Source: Methanolobus sediminis (GTDB lineage Archaea > Halobacteriota > Methanosarcinia > Methanosarcinales > Methanosarcinaceae). Taken from it: DNA of 64,000 bases. The translations under genes were made by a program, and so were the position numbers. This document shows positions 26,383 through 34,720 of this stretch, piece by piece. The stretch is from positions 1 to 64,000 of the forward strand of contig NZ_CP133592.1 of the NCBI RefSeq assembly GCF_031312595.1. The letters are read 5' to 3'. Each line of letters starts with the position of its first letter. The first letter of the stretch is position 1. Below the pieces are notes generated by a model. It saw only the letters and a program-made list of their open reading frames with translations. It was not told the origin of the DNA and did not search any database.

Positions 26383-26790
26383 ATGAAACTTTCAACAAAA
26401 AGTGAATACGCCTGTCTTGCACTGATAGACCTCTCAGAAAATTACGGTGCAGGATACATCAAAATAGAGGATATCTGTCAGAGGCAAGACCTTCCAAGAA
26501 AATATATCGAACAGATATTATTATCTTTAAAGAGAGAAGGGTATGTAAAAAGCCGCCGTGGGGCTGATGGCGGCTATATGCTGGCCAAAGAGCCTGCACA
26601 AATATCTCTGGCTGAGATCGTTAGACATATGGATGGAGCTCTTGCTCCTGTAAATTCTGTGAGTAAATATTTCTATGAGTGTACACCCCTTGAAAAGAAT
26701 GACGCGCTGATCAAAGTGTTCAGAGAGATCAGAGACTACACTTCTGACAAAATGGAGAATACAACTTTTGCTGATCTGATTCGTGAATAA
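26383..26790 (+). CDS. Rrf2-family transcriptional regulator
   Basis: 135 residues. MKLSTKSEYACLALIDL is the Rrf2 start; IEDICQRQDLPRKYIEQILL is the recognition region and RRGADGGYMLA the wing. Only one cysteine (ECTPLE) is present in the region where IscR-type members have three, so an Fe-S cluster is unlikely as in CymR-type members. The ATG at 26383 matches the family start; TTG codons upstream are not needed. It stands alone with an inverted repeat in front. Confidence 0.88.
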   Translation: MKLSTKSEYACLALIDLSENYGAGYIKIEDICQRQDLPRKYIEQILLSLKREGYVKSRRGADGGYMLAKEPAQISLAEIVRHMDGALAPVNSVSKYFYECTPLEKNDALIKVFREIRDYTSDKMENTTFADLIRE

Positions 26791-26852
26791 TTTTTTTCAA
26801 ACCAATCTATACTAAACCGATAGAGAATATAGAATAAAAGGAGAACAATTGA

Positions 26853-26954
26853 ATGATAGCTAAAAAAACCATAAACAATATGTGCAATGTTGCGCAGGAT
26901 AATGACAAACAAGTTGTACGCAAACATCGACGGTATTTAAAGGAACATGACTGA
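26853..26954 (+). CDS. Possible small basic protein
   Basis: 33 codons (MIAKKTINNMCNVAQDNDK..., ending YLKEHD). AAGGAG lies about 9 nt before the ATG. Length, composition and lack of homologues leave it doubtful; it may be a real micro-protein or chance. Confidence 0.3.
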   Translation: MIAKKTINNMCNVAQDNDKQVVRKHRRYLKEHD

Positions 26955-27010
26955 CCAGGCGGACGCTGTTAGAAGATATGAGAACTTATGATAAACTGTG
27001 AAAAGTTTTG

Positions 27011-27039
27011 GGAAAGGTTTAATAGCATGAATAATCATG
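27011..27039 (+). promoter_or_regulatory. Promoter of winged-helix gene 2 with CATGA-N4-TCATG element
   Basis: GGAAAG, TATA-like GTTTAATAG (27017-27025), then CATGA-ATAA-TCATG (27026-27039). It nearly duplicates the vhtG promoter at 11556-11586. Confidence 0.55.
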
Positions 27040-27040
27040 A

Positions 27041-27061
27041 GGTATTTGCGGTGGAAATACC
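27041..27061 (+). promoter_or_regulatory. Leader hairpin upstream of winged-helix gene 2
   Basis: GGTATTT and AAATACC are perfect arms around GCGGTGG, close to the expected transcript start. Confidence 0.45.
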
Positions 27062-27102
27062 ATCATTAATCATTATGAAAACTTGTGAATGGAGACCTTA
27101 CC

Positions 27103-27210
27103 ATGAAAATTGCAGAAAATACCTTAACACCACATGAATTAAGAATTAGTCTTAAATTGCAAGATAGTTACTGTGGGCTAAAACAGGAGGATTCTTTATG
27201 TTACAAATGA
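27103..27210 (+). CDS. Possible upstream ORF overlapping winged-helix gene 2
   Basis: 35 codons with GGAG 8 nt before the ATG; it overlaps the start of the regulator by 13 nt in another frame. A shorter ATG ORF (27075-27137) precedes it. No known family. It may be a leader affecting translation of the regulator, or chance. Confidence 0.3.
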   Translation: MKIAENTLTPHELRISLKLQDSYCGLKQEDSLCYK

Positions 27211-27527
27211 TGGAAGCGGTCAAAATGCCAGGACAAATTCAGGGTGCTATGTCTGATGAAGAAGTGATTGCATGGGTACTCGGTGTTGACAGACGCCTTG
27301 TTGTCCTCGGGTCCATGAAAAGTCATCCAATCCTTAAAGCATCAGATATTGCCCAGGAAACGAACAGGTCTACACAGAACATAAGCCGTGCTCTTAAAGA
27401 GTTCAATGAAAAAGGATTCATAATGTGTCTTAATCCTGAAAAAACAACCTGGAAAAGATATACTATTACAAATTCCGGAAGAGAGTTACTGGAAAAACTC
27501 GAAGATATCTATTTCGATCCTAATTAA
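27198..27527 (+). CDS. Small winged-helix transcriptional regulator (paralogue 2)
   Basis: 109 residues. WVLGVDRRLVVLGSM, KASDIAQETNRSTQNISRAL and PEKTTWKRYTITNSGRELLE mark the same single-domain family as 16120 and 46931. AGGAGG lies about 7 nt before the ATG. A long leader (from about 27045) carries a hairpin and short ORFs. Because its promoter shares an inverted repeat with vhtG, both may answer to one regulator, perhaps this protein itself (inference). Confidence 0.87.
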   Translation: MLQMMEAVKMPGQIQGAMSDEEVIAWVLGVDRRLVVLGSMKSHPILKASDIAQETNRSTQNISRALKEFNEKGFIMCLNPEKTTWKRYTITNSGRELLEKLEDIYFDPN

Positions 27528-27630
27528 GTGAGAGGTTGCTAACGTCAGGGTCAGCTTTCCTCTTTTTCTCTCATTTTCCAAATAAATATCTACATTTTTG
27601 TTTCCAGTTATAATTCCCCACACCTCTTTT

Positions 27631-29355
27631 TTAAGACTTATCTGTAACCTGCTTAATATACGGGCCAAGAATCATGTCCTTGTAAGCACCACCTGCAGGA
27701 ACCTTTGGATACAGAACTTCTTCCCTGTCTGTGCAAACTTCAAGGAAACATGGTCCTTCTGAATTCAGGAAAGCCTCCATTCCATCTTTAAGCTCTTTCC
27801 TGTCTGTTATCCTTTCAGCAAAAGCAAATCCGAAAGACTCTGCGATTTCAGCAAAATGAACATCCTTTGGCCTCTGTGTTCCAGTCCTTTTTCCTTCATA
27901 AGCTGCATCCTGCAGGTTCTGGACCATTCCGTCACTCCTGTTATTAAGCATGAGTATCTTGATCGGCAGGTTCAGTGAAGCGATCGTATGTAGTTCCCCA
28001 AGGTTCATTCGCAGACTTCCATCACCATCGATTGCTATGACCCTTGCTTCAGGGTTTGCAAAATGGACACCAATTGATGTTGGCATGGAAAAGCCCATTG
28101 TTCCGAAAGAACCGGATGTCATGAAAGACTTTGCTTTCTGCATGGGAAGATACTGTGCTGCAAGCATTTGCTGATTGCCGACACCTGTTGTAATCATGGT
28201 GTTACCATCGATATAATTGGATAGCAGTGACATGACCTCAGCAGACTGGATAAATTCTGATTCACGGTTGTAATCCAGCGGCCATGACCTTTTCAGGAAT
28301 CTGGCACGTTCCTGCCACTCGTAGATGTTCAATGTGATGTTGTTCTTTTTAGCATAATTGAGCAGATCCATTATAGCCGTGGTAGCATCCCCGATGAATG
28401 TGAATTTCGGTCCTCTTTCTATCTTTATCTGGTGCATTTTCTCGGGATTGATATCGATGTAGGCGATGTCCGTGCCAATCGCAAACCCGACTTTTTCAGC
28501 AACCCTGTCATCCCAGCGAACACCGATTGCGAAGAAGAAGTCGTTCTCCTGGATGAGCATGTTGGCGTATGGTGTGCCAAACATTCCCAGCATTCCGAGA
28601 TTGAGTTCCTCACGGCCATCAAGGACTCCTTTTGCCATGAGAGTGTTTACCGAAGGTATCATGAAGTAATCATTAAACTCCCTGATTGCATGGCTTCCGG
28701 CTTCAGAGTTGAGACCTCCTCCCAGATAGAGTAGCGGTCTTTTTGAGTTAAGGAATAAACGGAAGAATTCCTCGCATTGTTCATCGCAGAGATGTCTGTC
28801 ATCATGGTAGCTTTCCTCGAACCTCATGATGTTCATGTCCTGGTACTCATGCATCTTCTGCTGTTTGTCCAGAGGGACATCTATGACAACTGGCCCGGGT
28901 TTTCCGGATTTTGCAAAGTAGTAGGCATCCTTGATAATAGCCTCAAGATCATCACCATCAGAAACCAGCATGACCTTCTTGGCAGCTTCCCCGAAGATAC
29001 CCTCAACATTGATATGCTGGAACGAGTCGGTGCCTATCTTATGCGCAGGGACCTGCCCCGCGATGACAAGAAGCGGGATGCTGTCACCATAGGCATCTGC
29101 AACGCTTGTGAGCGTATTGGTGATCGCAGGTCCGGATGTGACTATTGCAACACCGACATCGCCTGATGACCTGGAATATCCGGCTGCACTGAAGGCTGCT
29201 GACTGTTCGTTTGAGTTGATGACTATCTCGATGTCACTCTTCTCAAGTGCATGGAATACCGGAAGTATTGCCGCTCCGGTATAACCGAATATTTGTTTGA
29301 CCCCGAGGTCCTCCAGACTTTTAACTAATATTTCTGCTCCATTCATTTCTTCCAT
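27631..29355 (-). CDS. ilvB: Acetolactate synthase large-subunit-like ThDP enzyme
   Basis: 574 residues. GYTGAAILPVFHAL and NSNEQSAAFSAAGY hold the catalytic glutamate that activates thiamine diphosphate; IDGDGSLRMNLGEL with NNRSDGMVQ is the ThDP-Mg motif. Three-domain PYR-central-PP layout. The family condenses pyruvate in valine/leucine/isoleucine synthesis. GYTGAA instead of the usual GYPGGA and the lack of an ilvN subunit gene nearby leave the exact substrate open. Start ATG 29355 has GGAG at 7 nt; the longer 29397 start is rejected. Its leader (29411-29530) looks like a Val/Leu attenuator, which favours a biosynthetic role. Confidence 0.87.
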   Translation of the reverse strand: MEEMNGAEILVKSLEDLGVKQIFGYTGAAILPVFHALEKSDIEIVINSNEQSAAFSAAGYSRSSGDVGVAIVTSGPAITNTLTSVADAYGDSIPLLVIAGQVPAHKIGTDSFQHINVEGIFGEAAKKVMLVSDGDDLEAIIKDAYYFAKSGKPGPVVIDVPLDKQQKMHEYQDMNIMRFEESYHDDRHLCDEQCEEFFRLFLNSKRPLLYLGGGLNSEAGSHAIREFNDYFMIPSVNTLMAKGVLDGREELNLGMLGMFGTPYANMLIQENDFFFAIGVRWDDRVAEKVGFAIGTDIAYIDINPEKMHQIKIERGPKFTFIGDATTAIMDLLNYAKKNNITLNIYEWQERARFLKRSWPLDYNRESEFIQSAEVMSLLSNYIDGNTMITTGVGNQQMLAAQYLPMQKAKSFMTSGSFGTMGFSMPTSIGVHFANPEARVIAIDGDGSLRMNLGELHTIASLNLPIKILMLNNRSDGMVQNLQDAAYEGKRTGTQRPKDVHFAEIAESFGFAFAERITDRKELKDGMEAFLNSEGPCFLEVCTDREEVLYPKVPAGGAYKDMILGPYIKQVTDKS

Positions 29356-29410
29356 TATAATTCTCCATGAAAGAAACAATCCCGGCACAGGATACACTAA
29401 TCAGTAATTA

Positions 29411-29462
29411 AACAAAAACAGCGCACTTGAGCCAGAAAAGTTTCGATTATCGTGCTCAAGCG
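29411..29462 (-). terminator. Attenuator-like terminator before ilvB
   Basis: On the minus strand CGCTTGAGC pairs with GCTCAAGTG (9 pairs, one G-U) across a 21-nt loop, followed within 4 nt by TGTTTTTGTT. The stop codon of the leader ORF (29456-29458) is inside the first arm. Confidence 0.7.
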
Positions 29463-29530
29463 TTTAACACTACCACTACTAAGGACACAGGCACTAAAGT
29501 CACAGTGTGAGTTGTGGTAGGGTTTGACAT
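29456..29530 (-). CDS. Val/Leu-rich leader peptide upstream of ilvB
   Basis: 24 codons, ATG at 29528-29530, stop TGA at 29456-29458. After MSNPTTTH it reads TVTLVPVSLVVVVLNA: seven Val and three Leu in 13 residues. This is like the ilvB leader of enteric bacteria. The start lies about 27 nt from the centre of a TATA box and no Shine-Dalgarno is seen, so the leader may be translated from a leaderless end. CTACCAC (29514-29520 on the minus strand) can pair with GTGGTAG over the Val codons (29470-29476), giving an alternative hairpin. Confidence 0.65.
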   Translation of the reverse strand: MSNPTTTHTVTLVPVSLVVVVLNA

Positions 29531-29551
29531 TAGGTAAGGATTGTGGGAGGT

Positions 29552-29562
29552 GGTATTTAAGG
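29552..29562 (-). promoter_or_regulatory. TATA box of the ilvB leader transcript
   Basis: Minus strand CCTTAAATACC. Its centre is about 27 nt from the leader ATG. Confidence 0.5.
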
Positions 29563-29782
29563 ATGTTGGGTATTGATACTTAAGAAGTTGTTGTAATTTC
29601 CATTGTTAAGCAATTAAATTTCATGATTTTTTTGCTTTACTTAATAGATATTTAACATCAAATTGTTGGACCAAGTATGGTAAAATTTAGCAAGTAATTT
29701 ATATGGACAAACGCATTTACCCCACTAAACAAATAGTTAAGGATAGAGAAATAAAAAATAAATAATTTGATGGTGATTGGTC

Positions 29783-30277
29783 ATGACCTTTAAGATATTT
29801 GTTAGTTACTGTACAAAAGATATAGAAGAGATTAAGCCTATTTTAAATCAAATACAAACCATAAAAGATACTGAATTTTTCTTCGCTGACCAAACATTGA
29901 ATCCAGGGGATCATATAAGCCAAAGAATTATCAACTACATAAGTAATTGTGATGTTTTCATTTTATTTTACAGCAAATCTGCCTACGCTTCAACTTATGT
30001 TCAACATGAAATCGGTGTTGCTAAAGCTAACGATAAACTAATTATACCAATTTTGCTTGATGATACAAAGCCTGATGGAATGTTACAAGGCATAAATTAT
30101 CTGAATTTCTATAACCAAAATAAAAAGCAGCAGGAATTTGAAAGGTTATATAATTATATTAATCAAAATGTTAAACGAAAAAATCAAAATTCTGCGCTTT
30201 CTCTGGTAGCATTGTTGGGACTTGGATATCTTTTGCTAAAATCAGATGAAGGAGAAAGCGAGGAAGAGTTTTTCTGA
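29783..30277 (+). CDS. TIR-domain protein with C-terminal hydrophobic segment
   Basis: 164 residues. FKIFVSYCTKDIEEIKPI, FFADQTLNPGDHI, CDVFILFYSKSAYAS, VQHEIGVAKANDK and IIPILLDD make a full TIR fold; the glutamate of QHEIG is at the position of the catalytic acid of NAD-cleaving TIRs. After a Lys/Asn linker a hydrophobic stretch (LSLVALLGLGYLLL) and acidic tail (DEGESEEEFF) may anchor it. TIR proteins act in antiviral NAD depletion or signalling. No recognised sensor gene is adjacent. ATG 29783 has GGTGAT just before; the TTG at 29777 is rejected. Confidence 0.85.
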   Translation: MTFKIFVSYCTKDIEEIKPILNQIQTIKDTEFFFADQTLNPGDHISQRIINYISNCDVFILFYSKSAYASTYVQHEIGVAKANDKLIIPILLDDTKPDGMLQGINYLNFYNQNKKQQEFERLYNYINQNVKRKNQNSALSLVALLGLGYLLLKSDEGESEEEFF

Positions 30278-30359
30278 AATATACATCCGAAAATGATGGA
30301 GTGAAAGAAGGTTACCTTTATACGGTAAATTAATAAGAAATTGATACCCTTTGACATCT

Positions 30360-30500
30360 ATTCCCCCAAAAACCATCTTGGTCTTGTAGAACAGTACATT
30401 CTCCCTGTTCCACATATCGATATCAGCAACAAATCATCAAAATATTCAATACTCTTAAAGCCCTCTGGCTTCAACATCTGCTTTTAGCTAAAACGAAGAT
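30360..30500 (-). pseudogene. Remnant of a SAM methyltransferase 3' end
   Basis: The minus strand reads KQMLKPEGFKSIEYFDDLL and, after a frameshift, DIDMWNRENVLFYK. That matches the last 40 residues of the gene at 41541 (KQMLEPNDFESFECFDDVL, EIDMWNGENVLFCK). The rest of the gene is missing. Confidence 0.75.
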
Positions 30501-30565
30501 ACTACTCCACAAGTCACCCGGTAAGTTACCCTGTTAGTAATCTTTTCCCTATACTCAACCCACCA

Positions 30566-31669
30566 TCACCGTTCCCCAGTCTTCAGATACTTCCTTGCCA
30601 CTGCTACCTCTTTCCACTTTTTCTTCTCAACTCCCTTCAGACCGATCTCAGCCTTATCTGCCTGGAAAGCCAGTTCATCGCTGAGCTTATGATAGCTGTC
30701 AAACCTTTCCTGCGATATGATGCCATCATCCATTGCTTTTCTGACGGCACAGTGAGGCTCGTTCCGGTGAGTGCAATCCTTGAAACGACAATTTTGGGCA
30801 AGCTCGGCAATATCGGAAAATGTCCTGTCGATGCCATCGGACGAATCTCCAAGCTGGATCTCGCGGATGCCGGGGTTGTCGATAAATATCGTTCCGTTTT
30901 GGAGAATAAAAAGCTGTCTTACAGTGGTGGTGTGTCTTCCTTTGTCGTCATCTTCACGTACACTTAATGTCTTCTGGACATCGTAGCCTAAAAGAGCATT
31001 GATGAGGGTGGATTTGCCAACACCTGAAGAACCGACGAGAGCTATTGTTTCATCCGGGTTCATGAAAGAGTCCAGCTTTTCCAGGTCAGTACTTGTAAGG
31101 GCACTGAGAGTTATCACCGGAACATCATCAGCGATATCTTTTATTTCCTGTATCGTTTCTGATACATCATCCGGCATGTCCCCGACAAGATCGATCTTGT
31201 TAATGAGAATAACAGGTCTTGCACCGGAGGAATAAACGATTGTGAGATATCTTTCAAGCCTTCGCACGTTAAGGTCATGTCCCACTGCCGTGACAATGAA
31301 GATAGTATCAATATTTGCAGCTATCAACTGCTCTTCACCTGACTCACCTGCAGAACCTCTGGAAAGACAGGACGTTCGTGGGAGAATGTCCACAATGGTG
31401 TATGAACCTATGTCACTCTGGTCAAGCAGTACAACAAAGTCACCTACAACAGGCTGCTTGCCGACCCTACGCATGGCTCCCGAGATTGATGCCTGTATCT
31501 CACCCTTTTCAGTAAGGATATGCCAGACTGTCTTATGCTGGGTTGAGATCCTGCCGGGAAAATAAGGGCCTTTATAGGCAGAAAAAGCAGATGCCTGTGA
31601 GTTGTTCCAGCCGGGAATAACAAAGATGTCCGAAGCATCACTTTCTTTGTTCCTGTATTCACCATTCAT
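30566..31669 (-). CDS. rsgA: RsgA, ribosome-assembly GTPase (circularly permuted)
   Basis: 367 residues. OB-fold N-domain ([19 protein letters not shown]), then the permuted GTPase: [45 protein letters not shown] and [10 protein letters not shown], then the zinc knuckle [14 protein letters not shown]. RsgA helps late 30S-type subunit assembly; it is mainly bacterial and patchy in methanogens, so transfer is likely. A damaged second copy of its C-terminal part lies at 33369. No Shine-Dalgarno is visible before the ATG. Confidence 0.93.
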   Translation of the reverse strand: MNGEYRNKESDASDIFVIPGWNNSQASAFSAYKGPYFPGRISTQHKTVWHILTEKGEIQASISGAMRRVGKQPVVGDFVVLLDQSDIGSYTIVDILPRTSCLSRGSAGESGEEQLIAANIDTIFIVTAVGHDLNVRRLERYLTIVYSSGARPVILINKIDLVGDMPDDVSETIQEIKDIADDVPVITLSALTSTDLEKLDSFMNPDETIALVGSSGVGKSTLINALLGYDVQKTLSVREDDDKGRHTTTVRQLFILQNGTIFIDNPGIREIQLGDSSDGIDRTFSDIAELAQNCRFKDCTHRNEPHCAVRKAMDDGIISQERFDSYHKLSDELAFQADKAEIGLKGVEKKKWKEVAVARKYLKTGER

Positions 31670-32037
31670 AACATAAACACAAGATGTTATGATGAATAAA
31701 CTTTTTGACAGAAGTAACCGGTTTTAAGATAAAAGTGTACATTTCTTGGCTCTGTTTTTATGCAGAGAAAAAGTTGAAGACAAGAGAGTATTTTATTCAT
31801 CTTTCGAATCGTGCCGGCTTCGCCCAACCCTTCGGGATGGTTTAAGTTATTAATAGATCGTTGGCAACATAGAACAATGCGACCATCCGCCGCAGGCGGC
31901 ACATTTCTTCGCTGCTATCCGGAAGACTATAGAAATACTACATTTAATGAAAACTGACGGGTTGAAAATTGCAATTAACAGGATTTCTAAAGAGCCGGAT
32001 TATTATTCAAATTCAATATCCTGAGCTCTATTCACGA
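31670..32037. other. Intergenic region with REP-like hairpins
   Basis: About 370 bp with the REP-like element at 31812-31915. No gene seen. Confidence 0.4.
31812..31915. repeat. REP-like element copy 1
   Basis: GCCGGCTTCGCC plus CCCTTCGGGAT form small hairpins, and GGCGGCACATTTCTTCGCTGC lies 75 nt on. All three blocks recur in inverted orientation at 42630-42800. Confidence 0.5.
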
Positions 32038-32556
32038 TCAATTCCGGACTTCCCTAGCACCTACGAAGGTTATCCATAGTGCCCAGATAACCTCACCCAT
32101 TGTGAAGATATCAACAGAGGCTGGCACAGATCCTATAAGGAAATATGAGACCGTTGCTCCGAAGTACCCCAGGGACCCGATATATAAGAAATATCCGATC
32201 CATTTTGGGAACATTCCCGATCTGATAACCAGTGTACCAATGGGTATAAGCCATAGTCCCCAGAATACCTCCGCTAAGTGTAACGCTTCGGGCATGAGTA
32301 TTCCCATCAATGAGAGAGGTACCCCTAAGATACCGAATATGGCTATCAAGGATGCCTGTTCCTTATCGGTCTCCATGAATAGTTTATACAGCAATAACGC
32401 AATCATTATCTGGAACAATTGTACAACAATCTGACCTAACTGACCAACTTTGAATAATGTGGATTCGCTGGCAAGTGTCGGTGCGTATAACAATGAAAAT
32501 ATGCTTATAACAATCCATGCCGGATAAAGAATTCTAAGTTTGGTTATGGTCTTCAT
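32038..32556 (-). CDS. DUF4386-like membrane protein
   Basis: 172 residues with five or six hydrophobic helices: WIVISIFSLLYAP, QLFQIMIALLLYKLF, LIAIFGILGVPLSLMGI, VFWGLWLIPIGTLVI, WIGYFLYIGSLGYF and IWALWITFVGA. The spacing fits the DUF4386 family of unknown function. Alone between rsgA and a broken gene, divergent from the latter. Confidence 0.65.
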   Translation of the reverse strand: MKTITKLRILYPAWIVISIFSLLYAPTLASESTLFKVGQLGQIVVQLFQIMIALLLYKLFMETDKEQASLIAIFGILGVPLSLMGILMPEALHLAEVFWGLWLIPIGTLVIRSGMFPKWIGYFLYIGSLGYFGATVSYFLIGSVPASVDIFTMGEVIWALWITFVGAREVRN

Positions 32557-32617
32557 GATAATAATTTTGCGGGGTTGGCATATATATTTTGGCTTTTCAA
32601 TAAAATAAGAGTTGTGA

Positions 32618-33324
32618 AGTTATCAAATTTATAAAGGAACAGTCTTTAATCTTGTAGACCTATCCGTAGATTTTGTGATGTCAAAGCTTGCACGTTCCGT
32701 TGGCACAAGAGATCAGGGACCGGAAGCTCCTGTAGAATATGATATTCCACAAGCCGTTGTTGCTGAAGGAATTGTCAATGCTATTGCACATAAGGATTAT
32801 ACCAGCAATGCCAGTGTGCAGATTATGTTATTTGCCGACCGCCTTGAAATATGGAATCCCGGAGGATTGCCACCATCTTTATCTCTTGAAAGTCTGCGAA
32901 AACCGCATGCATCACATCCGGCGAACCCTCTTATTGCAGAACCTCTGTTTCTGGCGAAATATATCGAAAAAGCAGGAACCGTCACTCTGGACATGATCCA
33001 GCTATGCAGAAAACATGACCTGATGGAACCGGAATTCAGATTGGAAGATGGATCTTTCGTGCTCATTCTTCGAAGAAAAAGTAAAGCTGGCGAAGTCACC
33101 ACGGAAGTTATTCTGGTTAATACTATTATTGGTGAAATGACTAGAAAAGAACTTCAGGATGCTCTAAGCTTGAAAATAATGAGCACTTCAGAAAACATTA
33201 CCTTGTGCCTGCACTGGAATCCGGAATCATCGAAATGACAATTCCAGATAAACCCACAAGCCGTATGCAAAAATACAAGCTTACAGAAAAAGGTCAGATG
33301 TTAAAAGCAAAAAATAAGAAATAA
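32618..33324 (+). pseudogene. Broken AlbA_2/Schlafen-type ATP-binding regulator
   Basis: The frame opens at 32618 right after a stop with SYQIYKGTVFNLVDLSVDFV, the interior of the COG2865 (AlbA_2 plus GHKL-like) family; the N-terminal AlbA_2 domain is gone. The ORF runs on with VVAEGIVNAIAHKDY and ADRLEIWNPGGLPPSL, then shifts frame near 33172: the next frame gives NNEHFRKHYLVPALESGIIE to the stop at 33322. A 5' truncation and a frameshift leave it non-functional unless the fragment has its own role. The longest part is 32675-33238. Confidence 0.8.
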
Positions 33325-33368
33325 AGATTACAGGGTACCCCGGAAGTTATTCTATGCTCACCCAATAT

Positions 33369-33655
33369 CACTGTTCCTTAGAATTGACATACTTCCTTGC
33401 AATCCCAATACTTCTATTCTTTTTCTTTTCCAATCCCTTCAAAACGATCTAAGCCTTATCTGCCTAGAAAGCCAACTCATCATTAAGCTTATGATAGCTG
33501 TCAAACCTTCCCTGAGTTATGATGCCATCTGTGACTGCTTTTCTGACAGCACAGTGTGGCTTAGTTTGGCAGTATCGGAAAATGTCCTGTCGATACCATC
33601 GGATGAATCTTCAAGCTGAATCTCACGGATGCCAGGGTTATCGATGAATATCGTG
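33369..33655 (-). pseudogene. Decayed copy of the rsgA 3' part
   Basis: The DNA repeats the rsgA region 30575-30895 with many changes: CATTAAGCTTATGATAGCTG and TCGGAAAATGTCCTGTCGAT are near-identical in both. A deletion removes most of the zinc-knuckle codons, and stops break the frame. The copy is in the same orientation, 2.8 kb from the intact gene. Confidence 0.8.
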
Positions 33656-33708
33656 ACATAAAAGAAGAAAAGGACCGGGAACAGAAAAACTAAAGTTCTG
33701 AAAATTGC

Positions 33709-34500
33709 CTATTTTTGATTTTCAAGTATTTCCTTTCCCATCTTTCTTTTGAGAATCTGCTCCGAAATCCAGCTAACAGCATTATAGAACGGATTGATTG
33801 GCACATCTGTGTAATATTTTGCCTCGGGCCTTAGCCAGCCCTTTTCTTTCCAGTAATTGTAATCGGCAGGTGAAAAATCAGCAAGGTTTTTAAAAATAGC
33901 TTTCTGAACACGAAACATAGTTAAATCTTTAAGCCCGGGTGTCCATCGTTTTTTGTTCAGGAGGGCACTATAAAAGACATTGGCAGCAGCCTGCAGTTTC
34001 TTTTCATTCTCAAGTTCTGTTTCCGCCGGTAATGGCTCACGGGTTATAATGCCTACCTTATGGGATATCTCAAAGCCCCATGATCCTGCAACCAGCTGAA
34101 GATAATCAAGAACTTCCCTGTGACCTATCACTCCGGTTGTTGACAGAAGAAGAGCTTTCTTATCAAAAAAGCGTGGTCTGTGAAAGATGTAGGAATGGCG
34201 ATCAATAAAGATCTTCATCTGTGCGGAAACATTCATGCCATAAACAGGTGTCGCAAAGATGACACCGTCAGATTCATGCATTTTTTTCTCAATAGCAGGA
34301 GCATCGTCCTTTAAAGGACAGTATTCCTCTCCTTTCCCAAAACAGACAAGACACCCACTACATGGGGACTGATTTACATCGTTAAGCATAAGGTACTCAA
34401 ACTCAACATCGCCCCTTGACCGCATTATCTCTTCTATTTTCCTGACTGACCGATAGGTATTGCCTTTGCGCGGGCTCCCCATCACAACAAGGACTTTCAT
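33709..34500 (-). CDS. NADPH-dependent FMN reductase / multimeric flavodoxin
   Basis: 263 residues. GSPRKGNTYRSVRKI is the FMN phosphate loop, SPCSGCLVCFGKGEEYCPLKD, shown as SPCSGCLVCFGKG, is the Cys region of iron-sulfur flavoproteins and relatives, and ATPVYGMNVSAQMKIFIDR is the second FMN contact. The C-terminal ~90 residues (LKDLTMFRVQKA to MGKEILENQK) are an extension seen in larger members. Redox role, partner unknown. Single gene. Confidence 0.85.
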   Translation of the reverse strand: MKVLVVMGSPRKGNTYRSVRKIEEIMRSRGDVEFEYLMLNDVNQSPCSGCLVCFGKGEEYCPLKDDAPAIEKKMHESDGVIFATPVYGMNVSAQMKIFIDRHSYIFHRPRFFDKKALLLSTTGVIGHREVLDYLQLVAGSWGFEISHKVGIITREPLPAETELENEKKLQAAANVFYSALLNKKRWTPGLKDLTMFRVQKAIFKNLADFSPADYNYWKEKGWLRPEAKYYTDVPINPFYNAVSWISEQILKRKMGKEILENQK

Positions 34501-34687
34501 GATTTAATTCACTTCTTAAGATTCTGCAATACTATAAAGTACGACTTTATCTCCTTAAGAGTTTTCTACTATCACTGGTCTGAAAGAATTCAATGTTTGT
34601 ATCAATTCAATGAAGGTCGGATCTGAAGAGATTGACCTGAAAAACAGCCATTAAGAAATTATCAATTCTGTATATAATAAAATGAAG

Positions 34688-34707
34688 AGAGGAGATAATT
34701 CCCCTCT
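34688..34707 (-). terminator. Terminator-like hairpin after beta-helix lipoprotein gene
   Basis: AGAGGGG and CTCCTCT (one G-T pair) around AATTAT on the minus strand, followed by a T-rich run. Confidence 0.4.
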
Positions 34708-34720
34708 GTTCTTAAAAGAC

